From Aristolochia californica (lineage: Eukaryota; Streptophyta; Magnoliopsida; Piperales; Aristolochiaceae), in contig JARWKL010000007.1 of assembly GCA_029961685.1 (NCBI GenBank), forward strand, positions 9,757,406 to 9,821,405: a DNA stretch of 64,000 bases, given 5' to 3'. Position 1 is the first letter of the stretch, and every line of letters begins with the position of its first letter. Under the pieces are notes generated by a model. The model was not told where the DNA came from and did not search any database. It worked only from the letters and a program-made list of their open reading frames with translations. This document shows, in pieces, positions 1 to 14,190 of the stretch. Made by a program: the position numbers and the translations under genes.

Positions 1-3000
1 TGTATCAAGCATGCATATCCATATTTAAAACATGTGTAGGATTAATTATAAATCTCTTTCTTTATAAAATTCCTAGCTATTATGGTTGAACTAGTGGAAT
101 TTTCCAAACTTGGATATCAAAAAATTTGCATTAATTTATGGTGTGTGAATGAATTTTTTTTACTCACACTTGTTGTTTTAAATGTTTTACATACATAAAC
201 TCTAAAATTTTCATTTTGTTGCGATCTATTTGCCTTATCTTTTCGTTTATGAGATAATGGGAAAAGTGAAAACTCAAGTTTTGATTTAAGAAAAAACTAT
301 AAATATAAAATGGAAATACATAAATGTAGAGAGAGATAAATCCAAAAAGTGTCTGTAATTTTTAGGGATTGTAAACTCTTTCTAGTTTTTATATATTAGG
401 TTTTGCAATCATCGGGAAAAGGCGGAGGCAGGGGATTATTAACTATGTATTGACTCCCAACCCAAAAGTCATTTCTTCCAAAAACAAACCCCATTACACA
501 TGTATAAGAGATAAATCACTTTACAATAGTCTATGATTGTTGGGTCAAAATTTTTTGTAAATGGGCAAAATAATGGCTTGTTTGGGTCGGGTAAATATCC
601 CACCGCACGTTCACTTGTGAATTTAATGAGGTTTTGATCCATAGATCTCATTTGCACCTTTAAAATGTTTCAAGAATCCATATCCATATTAAAAACATGT
701 GTACGATCAATTAGAAATCTCTTTCTTTTAAAAATCCAAGCTATTGGGGTTGAACAAGTGGAATTTCCCAAACTTGGATATCAAAACTTTTGTGTTCATT
801 TGTGGTGTGTGAATAAATTTTCTATACTTACATTTGTTGTGTTTTAAATTTTTTGCATTCATAAACTCTTAAAATTTTATTTTGTTGGGATCTATTTGCA
901 TTATCTTTTTGTTTACGAGATAAAGGGAAAAGTGAAAATTCAAGTTTTGATTTAGGAAAAAAGTATACATCTAAAATGGAAATGCACAAATGTAGAGGGA
1001 GATAATTCTAAAAAGTGTCTTTATTTTTTAGGGATTGTAAAGTCTTTCTAGTTTTTATATATTAGGTTTTGCAATCGTCGAGAAAAGGGGGAGGCGGGGG
1101 ATTTTTAACTGAGTGCTGACTCCCAATCCAAAAGTCATTTTTCACAATACTATAGCCCGTTATGCATGGTTGATCGATAAATCACTTCACAATCATCAAT
1201 TATTGTTAGGTAAGATTTTTTTTTTTTAAATGGGCAAAATAATGGCTTGTTTGATTCCGGTAAATATCCCACCGCACGTTCATTTGAGAATTTAATGAGG
1301 TTTGGATCCAATTGTCTCCTTTGCATCTTTACTTGTATCATGCATGCATATCCATATTTAAAACATGTGTTGGATCAATTATAAATCTCTTTCTTTATAA
1401 AATTCCAAGCTATTAGGGTTGAACTAGTGGAATTTCCCAAACTTGGATATCAAAACTTTTTGTGTTCATTTGTGGTATGTGAATAAATTATTTTTTACTT
1501 ACATTTGTTGTTGTTTTAAATTTTTTGCATACATAAACTCTAAAATTTTCATTTTGTTGTGATCTATTTGCCTTATCTTTTTGTTTACGAGATAAAGGGA
1601 AAAGTGAAAACTCAAGTTTTGATTTAAGAAAAAAGTATAAATCTAAAATGTAAATGAACCAATGTAAAGAGAGATAATTCCAAAAAGTGTCTATAATTTT
1701 TGTGCACATAAACTCGTTCTCATTTTTATATATTAGGTTTTGCAATCATCGGAATAAGGGGGAGGCGGGGGATTTTTAACTGAGTGTTGACTCCCAATCG
1801 ATAAGTTATTTCTTAAAAAATTATAGCCCATTATGCATGATTGAGCATTGAATCACTTTATAATCATCTATGATTGTTGGGTCAACTTTTTTTGTAAATT
1901 GGCAAAATAATGATTTGTTTAGCTCGGGTAAATAACTCACCGCACGTTCACTCGAGAATTTATTGAGGTTTGGATCCATAGGTCTCATTTGCATCTTTTA
2001 GATACTTCAAGCATCCATATCCATATTTAAAACATGTGTAGGATCAATTAGAAATCTCTTTCTTTTAAAATCGCAAGCTATTAGGGTTGAACTAGTGGAA
2101 TTTCCCAAACTTGGCTATCAAAACTTTTGTGTTCATTTGTGGTGTGTGAATAAATTTTCTTTACTTACATTTGTTGTTGTTTTAAATTTTTTGCATACAT
2201 AAACTCAAAAATTTTCATTTTGTTGGGATCTATTTGCGTTATCTTTTTTTTTGCGAGATAAAGGGAAAAGTGAAAACTCTAGTTTTGATTTAAGAAAAAA
2301 GTATACATCTAAAATGGAAATGCACAAATTTAGAGAGAGATAATTCCAAAAAGTGTATGTAATTTTTAGGGGTTGTAAAATCTTTCTAGTTTTTATTTAT
2401 TTGGTTTTGCAATCATCGGGAAAAGGGGGAGGCGGGGGATTTTTAACTGTGTGTGGACTCCCAAACCATAAGTCATTTCTTACAAAACTATAGCTCATTA
2501 CGTATGTTGAGTAATATTTCACTTTACAATTGGCTATGATTGTTAGGTCAGTTTTGTTCGTAAATAAGCAAAATAATGGCTTGTTTGACTCTAGTAAATA
2601 TCCCAGAATTTAATACGGTATGGATCCATAGGTCTCATTTGCATCTTTAACATGTTTCAAGCATGCATATCCATATTTAAAACATGTGTAGGATCAATTA
2701 GAAATCTCTTTCTTATAAGATTCCCCGCTAGTAGGGTTGAACTAGTGGAAGTTCCGAAACTTGAATATCAAAACGTTTTTGTTCAATTGTGGTGTGTGAT
2801 TAAATTTTCTTTACTTTCATTTGTTGTTGTCTTAAATTTTTTGCATACATAAACTCTTAATTTTTCATTTTGTTGCGATCTATTTGCCTTATCATTTTGT
2901 TTACGAGATAAAAGGAAAAGTGGAAACTCAAGTTTTGATTTAAGAAAAAAGTATACATCTTAAACGGAAATGCACTAATGTAGAGAGAGATAATTCCAAA

Positions 3001-4599
3001 AAGTATTAATAATTTTTTAGGATTTTAAACTCCTAGTTTTTATATATTAGGTTTTGCAATTGTCAGGAAAAGGGGGAAACAAGGGATTTTTAACTGAGTG
3101 TTGACAGTTTATACATAAGTCATTTATTATAAAACTACAGCCCATTACGCATGATTGAGCAATAAATCAGTTGACATTCATCTATGATTGTTGGGTCGGC
3201 CTTTTATGTAAAGAAACAATGACTTGTTTGACTCGGGTAAATATCCCACCCCACATTCATCTGAGAATTTAATAAGGTTTGGATCCAAAGGTATCATTTG
3301 CATGTTTAACATGTTTCAAGCATGCATATCTATATTTCAGACATGTGTTGGACCAATTTGAAATCTCTTTCATATAAATTCCAAGCTATTAGGGTTGCAC
3401 TTGTGGAATTTCCAAAACTTGGATATCAAAATTTATATGTTCATTTGTGGTGGGTGAATAATTTTCTTTAACTACAATTGTTGTAGTTTTAAATTATTTG
3501 CCTTCATAAACTCCAAAATTTTTTTTTACTTGTGATCTATTAGTCAAATCTTTTTGTTTGTGAGATAAAGGCAAAAGTTAAAACTCAAGTTTTGATTTAA
3601 GAAAAAAGTATACATCCAAAAAGGAAATACATAAATGGGATTTTAAAATCTTTCTAGCATTTATATATTAGGTTTTGCAATCATTGGGAAAAAATGGAGC
3701 CAGGGGATTTTTAATTGAGTGTTGACTCCCAATCCATAAGTCATTTCTTCCAAAAATAAAACACATTTCGTATGTTCAAGCAAAACATCACTTTACAATA
3801 GTCTATGATTGTTGGGTCAGCTTTTTTTGTAAAAGGGTAGAATAATGGTTTGTTAGGGTCAGGTAAATAACCCACCGCTCGTTCACTTTTGAATTTAATG
3901 AGGTTTTGATGCATATGTCTCATTTGCATCTTTAACATGTTTCAAGCATCCATATCCATATTTAAAACATGTGTAGGATCAATTATAAATCTCTTTCTTT
4001 TAAAATTCCAAGCAATTAGGGTTGAACTAGTGGAATTTCCCAAACTTGGATATCAAACCTTTTGTGTTCATTTGTGGTGTGTGAATAAATTTTCTTTTCT
4101 TACATTTGTTGATTTTTAAATTTTTTGCAGTCATAAACTCTTAAAATTTCATTTTCTTGCAATCTATTTGCATTATCTCTTTGTTTACAAGATAAAGGGA
4201 AAAGGGAAAAGTCAAGTTTTGATTTAGGAAAAAAGCATACATCTAAAATGAAAATTCACAAATGTAGAGAGACCTATTCCAAAAAGTATCTGTAATTATT
4301 AGGGATTGTAAAGTCTTTCTTGTTTTTATATATTAGGTTTTGCAATCGTCGAGAAAAGGGGGAGGCAGGGGATTTTTAACGAGTACTGACTCCCAATCCA
4401 TAAGTCGTTTCTAAAAAAAATATAGCCCAATACGCATGATTGATCGATAAATCACTTTAAAATCATCTATTATTTTTAGGTAAGTTTATTTTGTAAATGG
4501 GAAAAATAATGGCTTATTTAATTCTGGTAAATGTCCCAACAAACGTTCATTTGAGAATTTAATGAGGTTTGGATCCAGTTGTCTTATTTGCATCTTTAA

Positions 4600-4640
4600 C
4601 ATGTATCAACCATGCACAAATGTAGAGAGAGATAATTCCA
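4600..4640. other. Deletion junction inside a satellite monomer
   Basis: The monomer jumps from its CATGTATCAACCATGCA segment directly to ACAAATGTAGAGAG, losing about 300 bp; the next landmark is only ~360 bp on. ATGCA (4612-4616) occurs at both ends of the missing segment in intact monomers, as expected for a short-homology deletion. Confidence 0.8.
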
Positions 4641-7600
4641 TAAAGTGTCTATAATTTTTAAGATTTAAATTCTTTCTCGTTTTTATATATTAGGTTTTGC
4701 AATCATCAGGAAAAGGGGGAGGCGGGGGATTTTAAACTGAGTGTGCACTCTTAATCCATAAGTCATTTCTTTAAAAAATATAGACCGTAAATCATTATTG
4801 ACAGATAAATCACTTTACAATCATCTATGGTTTTAGGTAAACTTTTTTTTTGTAAATGGGCAAAATATTGACTTGTTTTACACTGGTAAATATTCCACCG
4901 CACGTTCACATAAGAATGTAATGAGGTTTGGATCCATAGGTCTCATTTGGATCTTTAACATATTTCAAGCATTCATATCTATATTTAAAACATGTGTATG
5001 GTCAATTAAATATCTCTTTCTTATAAAATTTCAAGCTATAAGGGTGGAACTAGAGGAATTTCCCAAACTTGGATGTCAAAAATTTTGTGTTCATTTGTGG
5101 TGTGTGAATAAATTTTCTTTACTTACATTTGTTGTTGTTTTAAATTTTTTGAAGACAAAAACTCTAAAATTTTCATTTTGTTGCAATCTATTTGCTTATC
5201 TTTTTTTGTTTATGAGGTAAAGGGAAAAGTGAAAAATCAAGTTTTGATTTAAGAAAGAAGTATACATCTAAAATGTTAATGCACAAATGTAGAGAGAGAT
5301 AATTCCAAAAAGTGTCAGTAATTTTTAGGGATTGTAAACTCTTTCTAGTTTTTATATATTAGGTTTTACAATCGTCGGGAAAAGGGGGAGGCGAAGGATT
5401 TTTAACTAAGTGTTGTCTCCCAATCCATAAGTAATTTCTAAGAAAAATATAGCCGATACGCATGATTGACCAATAAATCACTTTACAATCGTCTATGATT
5501 GTTAGGTCAACTTGTTTTGTAAATGAGCAAAATAATGGCATGTTTGACTCGGGTAAATATCCCACCGCAATTTCACTTGAGAATTTAATGAGGTTTGGAT
5601 CCATAGGTATCATTTGCCTCTTTAACATTTCCAAGCATGTGTATCCATATTTAAAACATGTGTAGGATCAATTAGATATCACTTTCTTATAAAATTCCAA
5701 GTTATTAGTGTTGAACTAGTGGAATTTCCCAAACCTGGATATTAAAACTTTTCAGTTCATTAGTGGTGTGTGAATAAATTTTCTTTTCTTAAATTTCTTG
5801 TTTTTTAAAATTTTTTGCATACATAAACTCTAAATTTTTTTATTTTGTTGTGATTTTTTTGCCTGATCTTTTTGTTTACAATAAAGGGAAATGTGAAAAC
5901 TCAAGTTTTGATTTAAGAAAAAAGTATACATCTAAAATGGGAATGCACAAATGTAGAGAGAGATAATTCCAAAAAGGTTCTGTAATTTTTAGGGATTGTA
6001 AACTCTTTCGAGTTTTTAAATATTAGGTTTTGCAATTGTGAGGAAAAGGGGGAGGTGGGGGATTTTTAACTGAGTGTTGACTCCCAATCCATAAGTCATT
6101 TCTTTCAAAAATATAGCATGTTACGTATGATTGACCCACAAATCACTTCACAATCATCTATGATTGTTGGGTCGCTTCTTTTCTTAAAGGGGAAAATAAT
6201 GACTTGTTTGGCTCGGGTAAATATCCCACCCCACGTTCACTTGAAAATTTAATGAGGTTTGGATCTATAGGTCTCATTTGCATCTTTAACATTTTTCAAG
6301 CTTCCAAATCCATATATAAAACTTGTGTAGGATCATTTAGAAATATCTTTCTTATAAAATTCCATGCTATTATGGTCGAACAAGTGGAATTTCCCTAACT
6401 TAGATATCAAAACTTTGGTGTGTGAATAAATTTTCTTTCCTTACATTTGTTGTTGTTTTAAATTTTTTGCATACATAAACTTTAAAATTTTCATTTTATT
6501 GGGATCTCTTTCCCTTATCTTTTTGTTTACTAGATAAAGGCAAAAGTGAAAACTCAAGTTTTGATTTAATAAAAAAGTCTACATCTAAAATGGAAATGCA
6601 CAAATGTAGAGAGAGATAATTCCAAAAAGTGTTTGTAATTTTTAGGGATTGTAAACTCTTTCTAGTTTTTATATTGAGTTTTGCAATCGTCGAGAAAAGG
6701 GGGAGGCAGGGGATTTTCAATTGAGAGCTGACACCCTATCCATAAGTCATTTCTTACCAAAATATAGCTCGTTACGCATGATTGATTGATAAATCACTTT
6801 ACAATCACCTATGATAGTACGGTCAACATTTTTTGTAAATGGGCAAAATAATGGTTTGTTTGAATCGGGTAAATATCCCACCTCACATTCATTTGAGAAT
6901 TTAATGAGCTTTGAATCCAATTGTCTCATTTGCATCTTTAACATGTATCAAGCAAGCATATCCATATTTAAAGCATGTGTAGGATCAATTATAAATCTCT
7001 TTCTTTATAAAATTCAAAGCTATTAGGGTTGAACTACTAGAATTTCTCAAACTTGGATATCAAAAATTTTGCGTTCATTTGTGGAGTGTGAATAAATTTT
7101 CTTTACTTACATTTGTTGTTGTTTTAAATTTTTTGCATACATAAACTCTAAAATTTTCATTTTGTTACAATCTATTTGTTGTATTTTTTGTTTACGAGAT
7201 AAAGGGAAAAATGAAAACTCAAATTTTGATTTAAGAAAAAAGTATGCATCTAAAAAGGAAATTCACAAATGTAGAGAGAGATAATTCTTAAAAGTGTCTG
7301 TAATTTTTAGGAATTTAAAATCTTTCTTGTTATTATATATTAGGTTTTTCAATCGTAGGGAAAAAGGGGAGGTGGGGGATTTTTAACTGAGTGTTGACTC
7401 CCAATCCATAAGTCATTTCTTAAAAAAATATAGCCCGTTATGGATGATTGAGGGTTAAATCACTTTATAATCATCTATGATTGTCACGTCAATTTTTTTT
7501 TAAATGGCAAAAATAATGGCTTTTTTTGCTCGTGTAAATATCCCACCGCACGTTCACTCCAGAATTTAATGAGGTTTGGATGCATTGGTCTCATTTACAT

Positions 7601-10600
7601 CTTTAACATGCTTCATGCATCCATATCCATATTTAAAACAAGTGTAGGAACAATTAGAAATCTCTTTCTTTTAAAATTCCAAGCTATTGGTGTTGAACTA
7701 GTGTAATTTCCCAAACTTGGATATCAAAACTTTTGTGTTCATTTGTGGTGTGTGAATAAATTTTCTGTACTTATATTTTTTGTTGTGTTAAATTTTTTTC
7801 AAACATAAACTCTAAAATTTTCATTTTTTTGCGATCTATTTGCCTTATCTTTTTGTTTACAAGATAAAGGAAAAAAGTGAAAATTAAAATTTTGATTTAA
7901 GAAAAAAGTATACATCTAAAACAGAAATGCACTAATGTAGAGCGAGATAATTCCAAAAAGTGTCTGTAATTTTTGAAGATTTTAAACTCCTTCTAGTTTT
8001 TATATATTAGGTTTTGCAACTGTCGGAAAAAGGGGGAGGAGGAGGATTCTTAACAGAGTGTTGTATCCATTTTCATAAGTCATTTCTGACAAAACTATAG
8101 CCCGCTACACATGATTGAACGATAAATCACTTTACAGTGATTTATAAATGTTGGTCTGCTTTTTTTGTAAATAAATAATAGCTTGTTTGACACGAGTAAA
8201 TATCCCACTGCACGTTCATGTGAGAATTTAATGAGGTTTGGATCCAAAGGTATAATTTGCATCTTTAACATGTTTCAAGCATGCATATCCATATTTAAAA
8301 CGTGTGTAGGATCAGTTTGAAATCTTTTTCTTATAAAATTCCAAGCTATTAGGGTACTGGTGGAGTTTCCCAGACTAGGATATGTAAACTTTTGTGTTCA
8401 TTTGTGGTGTGTGAATAAATTTTCATTAATTAAATTTTTTATAGTTTTAAATTATTTGCTTTCATAAATGCTAGAATTTTTTTTTTTTTTTGCTATCTAT
8501 TTGCCTTTTCTTTTTGCTTGTAAGATAAAGGCAAAAGTGAAAACTCAAGTTTTGATTTAAGAAAAAAGTATACATCCAAAATGGACATGCATAAATGTAG
8601 AGAAAGATAAATGCAAAAAGTGTTTGTAATTTTTAGAGATTGTAAACTCTTTCTAATTTTTATATATTAGGTTTTGTAGTCGTCGGGAAAAGGGGGAGGC
8701 AGGGGATTTTTAACTGAGTGTTGTCTCCCAATCCATAAGTCATTTCTTCCAAAAATAAAGACCGTTATGCATGTTTAAGCGATAAATCACTTTACAATCA
8801 TCTATTATTTTTAGGTATGTTTTCTTTGTAAATGGGCAAAATAATAGCTTGTTTGATTCGGGTTAATATCTACCACACTTTCACTTGGGAATTTAATGAG
8901 GTTTGGATCCATTGGTCTCATTTGCATCTTTAACCTATTTCCATCATGCATATCCATATTTAAAATATGTGTAGGATCAATTATAAATCTCATTCTTTAT
9001 AAAACACTAGCAATTAGGGTTGAACTAGTGGAATTTCCAAAACTTTTATATCAAAAGTTTTGCGTTCATTTATGGTTTGCGAATAAATTTTTTTCCTTAC
9101 ATTATTTTTTTTAAAAATTTTTTGCATGCATGAACTCTAAAATTTTCATTTTTTTGCGATCTATTTGCTTGATTTTTTTTATGAAATAAAGTGAAAAGTG
9201 AAAACTCAATTTTTGATTTAAGAAAAAAGTGTACATCTAAATTGGAAATGCACAATTGTAGAGAGAGATAATTCCAAAAAATGTCTGTAATTTTTAAGGA
9301 TTTTAAACTATTTCTATTTTTATATATTAGGTTTTGCAATCGTTGGGAAAAGGGGGAGGTGGGGGATTTTTTAATTGTGTTGACTCCCAATCCATAAGTC
9401 ATTTCTTAAAAAATTATAGCCCGTTACGTATGATTGAGCGATAAACCACTTTGTAATCATCTATGATTATTGGGTCAACTTTTTTTGTAAATGGAGAAAA
9501 TAATGGCTTGTTTGACTCGGGTAAATATCCCACCGCACGTTCACTTGAGAATTGAAGGAGGTTTGGATCGATAGGTCTCATTTGCATCTTTAACATGCTT
9601 CAAGCATCCTTATCCATATATTTTAAACATGTGTAGGAACAATTAGAAATCTCTTTCTTATTAAATTCCAGGTTATTAGGGTTGAACTAGTGGAATTTCC
9701 CAAACTTGGATATCAAAACTTTTGTGTTCATTTGTGTTGTGTGAATAAAGTTTAGTTGCTTACATTTGTTGATGTTTTCAATTTTTTGCATACAAAAACT
9801 CTAAAATTTTCATTTTGTTGTGATAGCTTTGCGTTATCTTTTTTATTTACGAGATAATGGGAAAAGTAAAAATTCAAGTTTTTATTTAAGAAAAAAGTAT
9901 ACATATAAAATGGAAATGGACAAAGGTAGAGAGATAATTCCAAAAAAATTCTGTAATTTTTAGGGATTGTAACTCTTTCTTGTTTTTGTATATTCGGTTT
10001 TGCGATCATCGGGAAAAAGGGGAGGTGTTGGAATTTTTAACTGACTGTTGACTCCCAATCCATACATCATTTCTTATAAAAAAATGTAGCCTGTTGTGTA
10101 TGATTGAGTGATAAATCACTTTACAATCATCTATGATTGTTTGGTCAGCTTTTTTTATAAATGGGCAAAATAATGGCTTGTTTGGCTCAGGTAAATATCC
10201 GACTGCACGTTCACTTGAGAATTTAATAAGGTTTGGATCCATAGGTCTCATTTGCATCTTTAACATGTTTCAATCATGTGTATCCATATTTTAAACTTGT
10301 GTAGGATCGATTAGAAATACCTTTTATATAAAATTCCAAGCTATTAGGGTAGAACTAGTGGAATTTCCCAAACTTGAATAACAAAACTTTGGTGTTCAGT
10401 TGTGGAGTGTGAATAAATTTTATTTGCTTACATTTTTTGCATACATAAACTCTAAAAATTTCATTTTTTGCTGTGAGCTATTTATGTTATCGTTTTTTTT
10501 TACGAGATAAAGGGAAAAGTGAAAACTCAAGTTTTAATTTAAGATAAAAGTATACATCTAAAAAGGAAATGCACAAAGGTAAAGAGAGATAATTCGAAAA

Positions 10601-11393
10601 AGTGTTCATAATTTTTAGGGATTTTAAACTCTTTCTAGTTTTTATATATTAGGTTTTGCAATCGTCGGGAAAAGGGGGAGTGTTGGAATTTTTAACTGAG
10701 CATTGACTCCCAATCCATAAGTCATTTCTTACAAAAATATAGCTGAGTACACATCATTGACCGACAAATCACTTTACAATAATCTATGATAGTTTGGTCA
10801 GTTTTTTTTCTTAAATGGGAAACTTAATGGCTTTTTTGACTCGGGTAAATAAACCACCGCACGTTCACTTGAGAATTTAATGATGTTTGGATGCATAGGT
10901 AACATTTGCATCTTTAACATGTTTCAAGCATGCATATCCATATTTAAAATATGTGTAGGATCGATTAGAAACCTCTTTGGTTTAAATTCCAAGCTATTAG
11001 GGTTGAACTAGTGGAATTTCTGAAACTTGGATATCAAAACTTTTGTGTTCAATTGTGGTGTGTGAATAAATTTTATTTACTTCCATTTGTCGTTGTTTTA
11101 AATTTTTTGCTTGAATAAAATCTAGAATTTTTATTTTGCTGTGATTTTTTGCCTTATCTTTCTATTTACGAGATAAAGAGGAAAGTGAAAACTCAAGTTT
11201 TGATTTAAGAAAAAAATATACATGCAAAATGGAAATGCACAAATGTAGAGAGAGATAATTCCAAAAACTGTCTGAACTTTTTAGGCATTGTAAAATCTTT
11301 CTAGCTTTTAAATAATTGGTTTTACAATCGTTGGGCAAAGGGGGAGGTAGGGAGTTTTTAACTGAGTGTTGACTCCTAATCCATAAGTCATTT

Positions 11394-12725
11394 CTTACGT
11401 AAGTATAGCCCATTACGCATGATTGACCGATAAATCACTTTAAAATCATCTATGATTGTTAGGTCAGATTTTTTTGTAAATGGGAAAAATAATGACTTGT
11501 TTGACTCAGGTAAATATCCCACCACACGTTCACTTGATAATTTAGTAAGGTTTGGATCCATAGGTCACATTTGTGTATTTAACTTGTTTCAAGCATGCAT
11601 CCATGTTTAAAACATGTGTAGGATCAATTAGAAATTTCTTTCTTATAAAATTCCAAGCTATTAGGGTTGAACTAGTGGAATTTACCAAACTTGGATATCT
11701 AAAATTTTGTGTTCATTTGTGGTGTGGGAATAAATTTTCCTGACTTACATTTGTTGTTGTTTTAAAATGTTTTTCTTACATAAACTCTAAAATTTTCATT
11801 TTGTTGTGATCTATTTGCCTTATCTTTTAGTTTACGAGATAAAAGGGAAAAGTGAAAACTCAAGTTTTGGTTTATGAAAAAGTATATATGTAAAATGGAA
11901 ATACACAAATGTAGAGAAAGATAATTCCAAAAAGTGTCAGTAATTTTTAGGGATTGTATACTCTTTCTAGTTTTTAGAAATTAGGTGTTGCAATCGTCGA
12001 GGAAAGGGGGAGGCGGGGGATTTTTAACTGAGTGTTGACTCCCAATCCATAAGTCATTTCTTACGTAAGTATAGCCCATTACGCATGATCCACCGATAAA
12101 TCACTTTACAATCATCTATGATTGGTAGGTCAGCTTTTTTTATAAATGGGAAAAATAATGACTTGTTTGACTCAGGTAAATATCCCACCGCACGTTCACT
12201 TAATAATTTAATAAGGTTTGGATCCATAGGTCACATTTGCGTATTTAACTTGTTTCAAGCATGCATATCCATGTTTAAAACATGTGTAGGATCAATTAGA
12301 AATCTCTTTGTTATAAAATTCCAAACTATTAGGGTTGAACAAGTGGAATTTACTAAACTTGGATATCTAAAATTTTGTGTTCATTTGTGGTGTGGGAATA
12401 AATTTTCCTGACTTACATTTGTCGTTGTTTTAAATTTTTTTCTTACATAAACTTTGAAATTTTCATTTTGTTGTGATCTATTTGCCTTATATTTTAGTTT
12501 ACGAGATAAAGGGAACAGTGAAAACTCAAGTTTTGGTTTATGAAAAAGTATATATGTAAAATGGAAATGCACAAATGTAGAGAAAGATAATTCCAAAAAG
12601 TTGCTGTAATTTTTAGGGATTGTATACTCTTTCTAGTTTTTAGAAATTAGGTATTGCAATCGTCAAGAAAAGGGGGAGGCAGGGGATTTTTAACTGAGTA
12701 TTGACTCCCAATCCATAAGTCATCT
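11394..12725. repeat. Pair of near-identical adjacent satellite monomers
   Basis: Two neighbouring monomers share private variants not seen elsewhere in the block: CTTACGTAAGTATAGCCCATTA at 11394 and 12060 (666 bp apart), GGTCACATTTG, CTTGTTTCAAGCATG and GTGTGGGAATAAATTTTCCTGAC. They look like a recent one-monomer duplication. Confidence 0.85.
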
Positions 12726-13113
12726 CTTACAAAAAATATAGCCCGTTACGCATGATTGACTGATAAATCACTTTACCATTATCTATGATTGTTAGGTTAG
12801 CGTTTTTTTATAAATGAACAAAATAATGGCTTGTTTGGCTCGAGTAAATATCTCACCGGACGTTCACTTGAGAATTTAGTGTGGTTTGGATCCATAGGTC
12901 TCATTTGCTTATTTAACATGTTTCAAGCTTGTGTATCCATATTTAAAACATGTGTAGGATCAATTATAAAACTCTTTCTTATAAAATTCCAATCTATTAG
13001 GGTTGAACTAGTGAAATTTCCCAAACTTGGATAACAAAACTTTTGTGTTCATTTTTGGTGTGTGAATAAATTTTTTGTGCTTACATTTTTTTTGTTTTAA
13101 ATTTTTTGCATCC

Positions 13114-13554
13114 TGTTGAATTTATGGAAAAGTGAAATACTTCATTGACATCAATAAGTTGTTGTAATAATAATACATGAACCACTATTTATAATAGAGG
13201 AAGGTAGTAGAGTCCAATTACAATAAAACTACCCATGTTCAATTACGCCCAAAACTCTAACACTTAAAAATAAGTCCAAAAATAATTAAATAGCTCAATA
13301 TAGATATAAGACAAACATAACTAAAACTAAAACTCTTCTTTGATGTTACCATAAGATAAAATACTTTTGTGAGTCCTTCTTGATCTTCCAACTTATGTGA
13401 TAAGGATGACAGCTCTTGGTAATCATTGTGGATCCTACTTCTTATGGGCATGGGCCCTTCTTGTGGGCCTTACTTGGTTGTCTGGCCCATCTTATAATAA
13501 ACTTAGATATGTGGGACTTCCTTGGTCGTGTGGGCTTGAGCTTATCTTCCAACA
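13114..13554 (-). repeat. A1 3' LTR
   Basis: A 441-bp LTR reading TGTTGAATTTATGG at the left and ending CTTATCTTCCAACA, so TG...CA. It carries TATTTATAATAG, the reverse complement of a TATAAATA box. It aligns over its length with the 442-bp LTRs of A5 and the 439-bp LTR of A6. Confidence 0.92.
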
Positions 13555-13566
13555 CTCCCCCTCAAG
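13555..13566 (-). other. A1 polypurine tract
   Basis: CTCCCCCTCAAG directly abuts the LTR; in element sense it is CTTGAGGGGGAG followed by TGTTGG, the usual plus-strand primer arrangement of plant Ty1/copia-type elements. Confidence 0.85.
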
Positions 13567-13954
13567 TTGGGGGTGAGAGAACAACATGAACTCCTAGCTT
13601 GCTGCAAATGATATATAGAATCTTTTTTTGTATAATGTGGTAGATCTTCCAATATGCTTTCATCTTCCAACATTCCTCCCGTCACGTTGTTGCATCCTTC
13701 CATGAGGCCCTGCTGGCATAATATAAGTGAGAGTAAAAATCACTTCTAGCCATTAAGCCATTGCTTCATACTCCAGTCCTAATGTTGGAAGTAGGCCACA
13801 CTCTGTCTTCTATCGGTAGTGTGTCTATCGGCATTGCTTTGAAGTCTCCACCACCGTGTCCCTCCACAGGACAATGCCTCTCAAGTGGTAGGAGTCATAA
13901 AAACCATTACAGGGAGGAGGGGGGGGATAACGTAGATGTAATAATAAGTTCCTT

Positions 13955-14190
13955 CATCATGGTTTCCCAACCGTGATATTTTTTTACAGGGCCTATCATG
14001 GTTTCCCAACCATGATATTTTTTCACAGGGCCTATCATGGTTTCCCAACCGTGATTTTTTTTGAGAGGGTATCCTCTGTCATGGTTTCATTTTTTGACAG
14101 GGCCCATCATGGTTTCCCAACCGTGATATTTTTTGATAGGGTATCCTCCGTCATGGTTTCCCAACCATGATATTTTTTGACGGGGTAAAA
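13955..14190. repeat. Short tandem repeat with hairpin units inside A1
   Basis: Five to six imperfect units of about 38-50 bp, each with TCATGGTTTCCCAACCATGA or a close variant followed by ATATTTTTT and GACAGGG. TCATGGTT and AACCATGA are inverted around TCCC, so most units can form an 8-bp hairpin. Confidence 0.85.

Larger units (their letters stand above)
1..13113. repeat. Satellite block I, ~665-bp tandem monomers
   Basis: About 20 head-to-tail monomers of one AT-rich satellite. The motif CATGTTTCAAGCATGC (or variants) recurs near 667, 1333, 2008, 2652, 3311, 3937, 4600, 4959, 5625, 6290, 6940, 7606, 8269, 8935, 9594, 10263, 10918, 11583, 12250 and 12918, so spacing is mostly 645-670 bp; TGACTCCCAATCCATAAGTC recurs with the same period. 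Monomers differ by many substitutions and small indels, so most are old. This block is marked by GGTCTCATTT, where later blocks have GGTCATTT, and usually by GGGGGATTTTTAAC rather than GGGGAATTTTTAAC. One monomer (4600-4959) has lost about 300 bp. Open frames of 60-100 codons on both strands recur at fixed monomer positions and are not treated as genes. No promoter, RNA gene or host exon is visible. Confidence 0.95.

Noticed and set aside
469..12596. Many 60-100-codon open frames on both strands of the satellite
   Set aside because: They recur at fixed monomer positions on both strands, follow the monomer period and match no family; best explained as by-products of repeated AT-rich DNA.
1..13113. 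Centromeric identity of the satellite
   Set aside because: Array structure and retrotransposons would fit, but no centromere-specific retrotransposon chromodomain or known centromere repeat is seen; ~665 bp is not the usual 150-180-bp length. Not claimed.
13555..13660. Host gene fragment in A interiors
   Set aside because: All A copies share the sequence without splice-like or coding conservation; no captured exon could be recognised.
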